From an uncultured bacterium (GTDB taxonomy: Bacteria > Bacillota > Clostridia > Lachnospirales > Lachnospiraceae): 26,292 nucleotides of DNA. A program made the translations under genes and the position numbers. The notes beneath the pieces are model-generated. The model saw only the letters and a program-made list of their open reading frames with translations, ran no database searches and had not been told where the DNA came from. This document shows positions 23,282 to 26,292 of this stretch, one piece after another. Numbering within the stretch: the stretch's first letter is position 1; each line of letters begins with the position of its first letter. The DNA lies in the NCBI GenBank assembly GCA_905215625.1, contig CAJMQQ010000042.1, positions 1 through 26,292 of the forward strand, written 5' to 3'.

Positions 23282-24193
23282 ATGCTGGATATTTGTTTGC
23301 TTGGGACAGGAGGAATGATGCCTCTTCCCTATCGCTGGCTGACTTCCATGATGGCAAGATGCGACGGCAGCAGCCTTTTGATTGACTGCGGAGAAGGAAC
23401 GCAGGTAGCCTTAAAAGAAAAAGGATGGAGTCCGAAACCCATTGATGTGATTTGTTTTACCCATTATCATGCGGATCATATCAGCGGCCTTCCGGGGCTT
23501 CTTTTGACTATGGGAAATGCAGAACGGACGGAACCGCTGACCTTAATCGGCCCCAAAGGACTGGAGCGGGTAGTAGGAGCTTTGCGTGTGATTGCTCCGG
23601 AGCTTCCGTTTAGCCTCCGGTTTATCGAACTGACGGAAACCAGACAGCAGTTAAAGCTGGGGCCTTATACCATTGACGCTTACCGGGTCAATCACAACGT
23701 AGTCTGTTATGGATATACGATTTCGATTCCCAGAAAGGGCAGGTTTGATGTGGAGAGAGCCAGAATCCAGGAGATTCCCCAGAGATTCTGGAAGCATCTT
23801 CAGATGGGAGAGACGGTTATGGACGGCGACAGGGTGCTGACGCCGGATATGGTACTGGGAGCGGCCCGGAGAGGCTTGAAAGTTTCCTATTGTACAGATA
23901 CCCGTCCGGTTCCGGTTATTGCAGAGTATGCAAAAGATGCAGATTTGTTTATCTGTGAAGGAATGTACGGTGAGAAAGAAAAGGCTTCTAAAGCAAGAGA
24001 GAATAAGCATATGACTTTTTATGAGGCGGCTGCGCTGGCGAAAGAAGCCAATCCGAGACAGATGTGGCTGACCCATTACAGCCCATCCCTGACCAGACCA
24101 GATGAATTTATGGATGAGGTAAAGAAGATTTTTCCTAGAGCCAGGGCAGCAAGAGACGGTTATACTCTGACTTTGGATTTTGATGAAGAATAA
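23282..24193 (+). CDS. rnz: Ribonuclease Z (metallo-beta-lactamase fold)
   Basis: This 303-residue protein has the RNase Z layout. LLGTGGMMPLP near the N-terminus is followed by the zinc-binding HYHADH motif (about 61-66, after ICFTH), the GxPG loop, and later VNHNVVCYGY, CTDTRPV, HMTFYEAA and the closing WLTHYSPS. RNase Z trims the 3' trailer of tRNA precursors that lack encoded CCA. The tail of about 40 residues is normal. AAGGAGA precedes the ATG. It sits 13 bases before tsaD, linking tRNA 3' processing with t6A modification. A simple MBL hydrolase is less likely given the overall match. Confidence 0.9.
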   Translation: MLDICLLGTGGMMPLPYRWLTSMMARCDGSSLLIDCGEGTQVALKEKGWSPKPIDVICFTHYHADHISGLPGLLLTMGNAERTEPLTLIGPKGLERVVGALRVIAPELPFSLRFIELTETRQQLKLGPYTIDAYRVNHNVVCYGYTISIPRKGRFDVERARIQEIPQRFWKHLQMGETVMDGDRVLTPDMVLGAARRGLKVSYCTDTRPVPVIAEYAKDADLFICEGMYGEKEKASKARENKHMTFYEAAALAKEANPRQMWLTHYSPSLTRPDEFMDEVKKIFPRARAARDGYTLTLDFDEE

Positions 24194-24206
24194 TGGAGGA
24201 ATTCTC

Positions 24207-25241
24207 ATGGAAAGAGAAAAAACAGAGGATGTGCTGATTTTAGCAATTGAAAGTTCCTGCGATGAGACGGCTGCATCGGTAGTAAGAAACGGCAGAGAAG
24301 TACTGTCAAATGTAATTTCATCCCAGATTGCCCTTCACACGCTTTACGGAGGGGTTGTGCCGGAACTGGCATCCAGAAAACATATTGAAAAGATTAACCA
24401 GGTAATTGAGAGTGCCCTGTCAGAAGCAGGCGTAACCTTAGAAGATATTACGGCCATTGGAGTGACTTATGGCCCTGGTCTGGTGGGAGCTCTGTTAGTA
24501 GGAGTAGCCGAAGCAAAGGCTATTGCATTTGCTTCAAAAAAGCCGTTAGTAGGTGTTCATCACATTGAGGGCCATGTATCTGCTAACTTTATTGAACATC
24601 CAGATTTAGAGCCGCCATTTGCGTGTCTGATTGTGTCAGGAGGCCACACTCATCTGGTGATTGTGAAGGATTACGGGGAATTTGAAATTATTGGCCGTAC
24701 CAGAGATGATGCGGCAGGAGAAGCCTTTGATAAAGTGGCCAGGGCAGTGGGACTGGGTTATCCAGGCGGTCCAAAGGTAGACAAAGCTGCGAAAGAAGGT
24801 AATCCTCACGCCATTGAGTTCCCAAGAGCTAAAATTGAGGGAAGTCCTTATGATTTCAGTTTCAGCGGTTTAAAATCGGCAGTATTAAATCATATTAATC
24901 ATGCCAAAATGATGGGTGAGGAAATTGTAGTGCCGGATTTGGTGGCTTCATTCCAGAACGCAGTAGTAGAATCTCTGGTAAGCAGGGCAGTTATGGCGGC
25001 AAAAGAATATGGTTATAAGAAACTGGCCATTGCAGGAGGCGTGGCGTCTAACTCTGCTCTCAGGGCAGGTATGGCAGAGGCCTGCAAAAAAGAAGGGCTG
25101 GAATTTTACTATCCATCGCCGATTTTCTGTACGGACAATGCGGCAATGATTGGAGTGGCCGCATATTACGAGTATCAGAAAGGTACCAGACATGGCTGGG
25201 ATTTAAACGCAATTCCCAACTTGAAATTAGGAGAACGCTAG
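24207..25241 (+). CDS. tsaD: tRNA N6-adenosine threonylcarbamoyltransferase TsaD
   Basis: TsaD transfers the threonylcarbamoyl group to adenosine 37 of tRNA, together with TsaB and TsaE. The 344-residue length is normal. It shows ILAIESSCDETAASVV, the LYGGVVPELASRKH segment, and the metal-binding H119-IEG-H123, with VSGGHTHLV, GEAFDKVARAVGLGYPGGP and IAGGVASNSALR further on. I start at ATG 24207 after GGAGG; the longer frame (24180) overlaps rnz. Its partners tsaE and tsaB lie 5 kb upstream, split off by the zinc protein, acetylation pair and rnz. ispD follows 24 bases later. Confidence 0.97.
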   Translation: MEREKTEDVLILAIESSCDETAASVVRNGREVLSNVISSQIALHTLYGGVVPELASRKHIEKINQVIESALSEAGVTLEDITAIGVTYGPGLVGALLVGVAEAKAIAFASKKPLVGVHHIEGHVSANFIEHPDLEPPFACLIVSGGHTHLVIVKDYGEFEIIGRTRDDAAGEAFDKVARAVGLGYPGGPKVDKAAKEGNPHAIEFPRAKIEGSPYDFSFSGLKSAVLNHINHAKMMGEEIVVPDLVASFQNAVVESLVSRAVMAAKEYGYKKLAIAGGVASNSALRAGMAEACKKEGLEFYYPSPIFCTDNAAMIGVAAYYEYQKGTRHGWDLNAIPNLKLGER

Positions 25242-25265
25242 GGATTTGACAGGGAGGAAGAAAAA

Positions 25266-25976
25266 ATGGCAAAATCAGCAGCCATTGTGCTGGCGGCAGG
25301 CCAGGGAAAGCGGATGCAGAGTCATGTGCAGAAACAGTTCCTTCTATTAAATGACAGACCGCTCATTACCTATGCCTTGGAAGCTTTTGAAAACAGTCCG
25401 GTTGATCAGATAATCCTGGTTACTGGATCAGATGAAATCAGATACTGCAGAGATGAAATTGCAGAAAAGTATGGATTTTCTAAGGTTACGAAGGTGATTG
25501 CAGGGGGCAGGGAACGGTATCATTCTGTCTATGAAGGATTAAAGGCAGTGGAAGGGGCAGAATATGTGTTGATCCATGACGGCGCCAGACCGCTGCTGAA
25601 CCAGGAGATTATTTCCAGGGCATTGGAAGGAGCAAAAGAATACGGAGCCTGCGTAGTGGGGATGCCAGTGAAGGATACGATTAAAGCATCAGGAGCAGAT
25701 GGATTTGTGGCGTCTACTCCCGATCGCAGCACCTTGTGGCAGATTCAGACGCCCCAGGCCTTTTTCTATCCATGGATATTCCAGGCTTATGAGAAGCTGT
25801 TTTCCAGGGAAGAATATCAGCAGGGAGTGACAGATGATGCGATGGTATTGGAAGCTATGACTTCTCACAAAGTAAAGCTGATAGAAGGAAGTTACTTTAA
25901 TATAAAGGTTACCACGCCGGAAGATATGGCAGTGGCAGAGGCACTGTTAAAGTTTGCGAGTTGCAGTAAGAAATGA
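25266..25976 (+). CDS. ispD: 2-C-methyl-D-erythritol 4-phosphate cytidylyltransferase
   Basis: IspD joins CTP and methylerythritol phosphate in the MEP isoprenoid pathway. This 236-residue protein has the cytidylyltransferase loop AIVLAAGQGKRM (about 6-17), followed by QKQFLLLNDRPLI, VIAGGRERYHSVYEGL, LIHDGARPL, VKDTIK and TPQAFFY, a full set for the family. GGAGG lies nine bases before the ATG. It ends the plus-strand run; no obvious terminator follows before the tRNA promoters. Ribitol-phosphate cytidylyltransferases are related, but the motif set and ~230-residue length suit IspD. Confidence 0.93.
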   Translation: MAKSAAIVLAAGQGKRMQSHVQKQFLLLNDRPLITYALEAFENSPVDQIILVTGSDEIRYCRDEIAEKYGFSKVTKVIAGGRERYHSVYEGLKAVEGAEYVLIHDGARPLLNQEIISRALEGAKEYGACVVGMPVKDTIKASGADGFVASTPDRSTLWQIQTPQAFFYPWIFQAYEKLFSREEYQQGVTDDAMVLEAMTSHKVKLIEGSYFNIKVTTPEDMAVAEALLKFASCSKK

Positions 25977-26094
25977 AGCATAAAATAAATATACTAAATA
26001 TATGGGTGAATTTAAAACATACTACTAAATATTGATGATAACAACAGCAGGGAGAAAAAACTCAAAAAAAGTTGAAAAAAAGTGGAAAAAGTCG

Positions 26095-26123
26095 TTGACA
26101 AATTGGTGGGGACATGATAATAT
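26095..26123 (+). promoter_or_regulatory. Upstream tRNA promoter (P1)
   Basis: A perfect TTGACA (26095-26100) and TAATAT (26118-26123) are 17 bases apart, with TG one base before the -10. It is preceded by phased A-tracts (26055-26090) that look like an UP element. Confidence 0.78.
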
Positions 26124-26197
26124 ATCCAAGTCGCTTGAACAGCGGCCCACTAAAGAAGCCACTCAGAAAAAGCTTCGAAAAAAGTTTAAAAAAGTTC

Positions 26198-26226
26198 TTG
26201 ACAAACGAATGAACGTCTGATATAAT
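26198..26226 (+). promoter_or_regulatory. Downstream tRNA promoter (P2), full consensus
   Basis: TTGACA (26198-26203) and TATAAT (26221-26226) are both perfect and 17 bases apart, about as strong as a sigma-A promoter gets. It lies 15 bases before the tRNA and again follows A-tracts (26176-26195). Confidence 0.9.
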
Positions 26227-26240
26227 AGACAAGCACGTTT

Positions 26241-26292
26241 GGAGAGATATCGAAGTGGTCATAACGAGGCGGTCTTGAAAACCGTTTGTCCG
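26241..26292 (+). tRNA. tRNA-Ser(UGA), 5' part, cut by window end
   Basis: The acceptor 5' strand GGAGAGA, a D-arm region and a complete anticodon arm are visible. The 7-base anticodon loop is CTTGAAA (26274-26280), giving anticodon TGA (26276-26278), which reads UCA serine codons. The long variable arm and 3' half lie past the window. Confidence 0.9.

Larger units (their letters stand above)
25977..26240 (+). other. AT-rich intergenic region before the tRNA
   Basis: There is no convincing gene here. It is very A-rich. TACTAAATAT occurs twice (25992-26001 and 26023-26032). No stem-loop terminator follows ispD. Most of the region is taken up by two promoter cassettes, each preceded by A-tract sequence. 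Confidence 0.7.

Noticed and set aside
25992..26032. Repeat of TACTAAATAT as an attachment site
   Set aside because: Two 10-base AT-rich copies in an AT-rich gap are easily due to chance, and no integrase or mobile gene is nearby.
26032..26262. Small Lys- or Phe-rich frames on both strands before the tRNA
   Set aside because: They run through two clear promoters and A-tracts, have low-complexity composition, and lack ribosome binding sites.

Overview
The window looks like a chromosomal segment from a Gram-positive anaerobe of the Clostridia, most likely a Lachnospiraceae-type gut bacterium. Supporting signs are the linked hpf/secA/prfB genes, the UPF0735-hom-lysC cluster, strong AGGAG-type ribosome binding sites before almost every gene, and sigma-A-type promoters with 17-base spacers. 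The taxon is inferred from gene content, not from a marker gene.

Positions 1-6430 hold a compact plus-strand operon that is visibly more AT-rich than the rest. After the tail of an unidentified gene come three tandem paralogues of the short neutral-ceramidase N-terminal-domain family, a MATE transporter and a Gfo/Idh/MocA oxidoreductase. All are spaced for translational coupling and closed by a terminator. This is the accessory, least understood part. One paralogue has lost two expected metal-binding histidines, and none has the serine expected at the ceramidase nucleophile position.

Positions 6481-11575 carry hpf (minus strand), a 590-base divergent control region, secA and prfB. The control region holds promoters for both flanking genes, a same-strand cluster of four perfect and three one-mismatch DnaA boxes, and two dyads. 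prfB is expressed through the classic +1 programmed frameshift, but the in-frame stop is UAA instead of the usual UGA. Between secA and prfB lies a striking ~150-base element: a long closing stem around three hairpins, either a structured RNA or a small palindromic repeat.

Positions 11600-15100 are an amino-acid operon: an ACT-domain putative regulator, homoserine dehydrogenase, aspartate kinase, then a DUF2752 membrane protein. A bidirectional terminator separates it from a minus-strand DUF4190 membrane protein whose N-terminus is built from seven 21-base tandem repeats.

Positions 15840-25976 are a plus-strand run of housekeeping genes: tex, a YcxB-like protein, tsaE, tsaB, rimI, a small zinc-ribbon-like protein, an AlgI/AlgX-type O-acetylation pair, rnz, tsaD and ispD. 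The t6A tRNA-modification genes are split by the acetylation pair, which has its own promoter. The window ends with two tandem, A-tract-preceded promoters and the 5' part of a tRNA-Ser(UGA).
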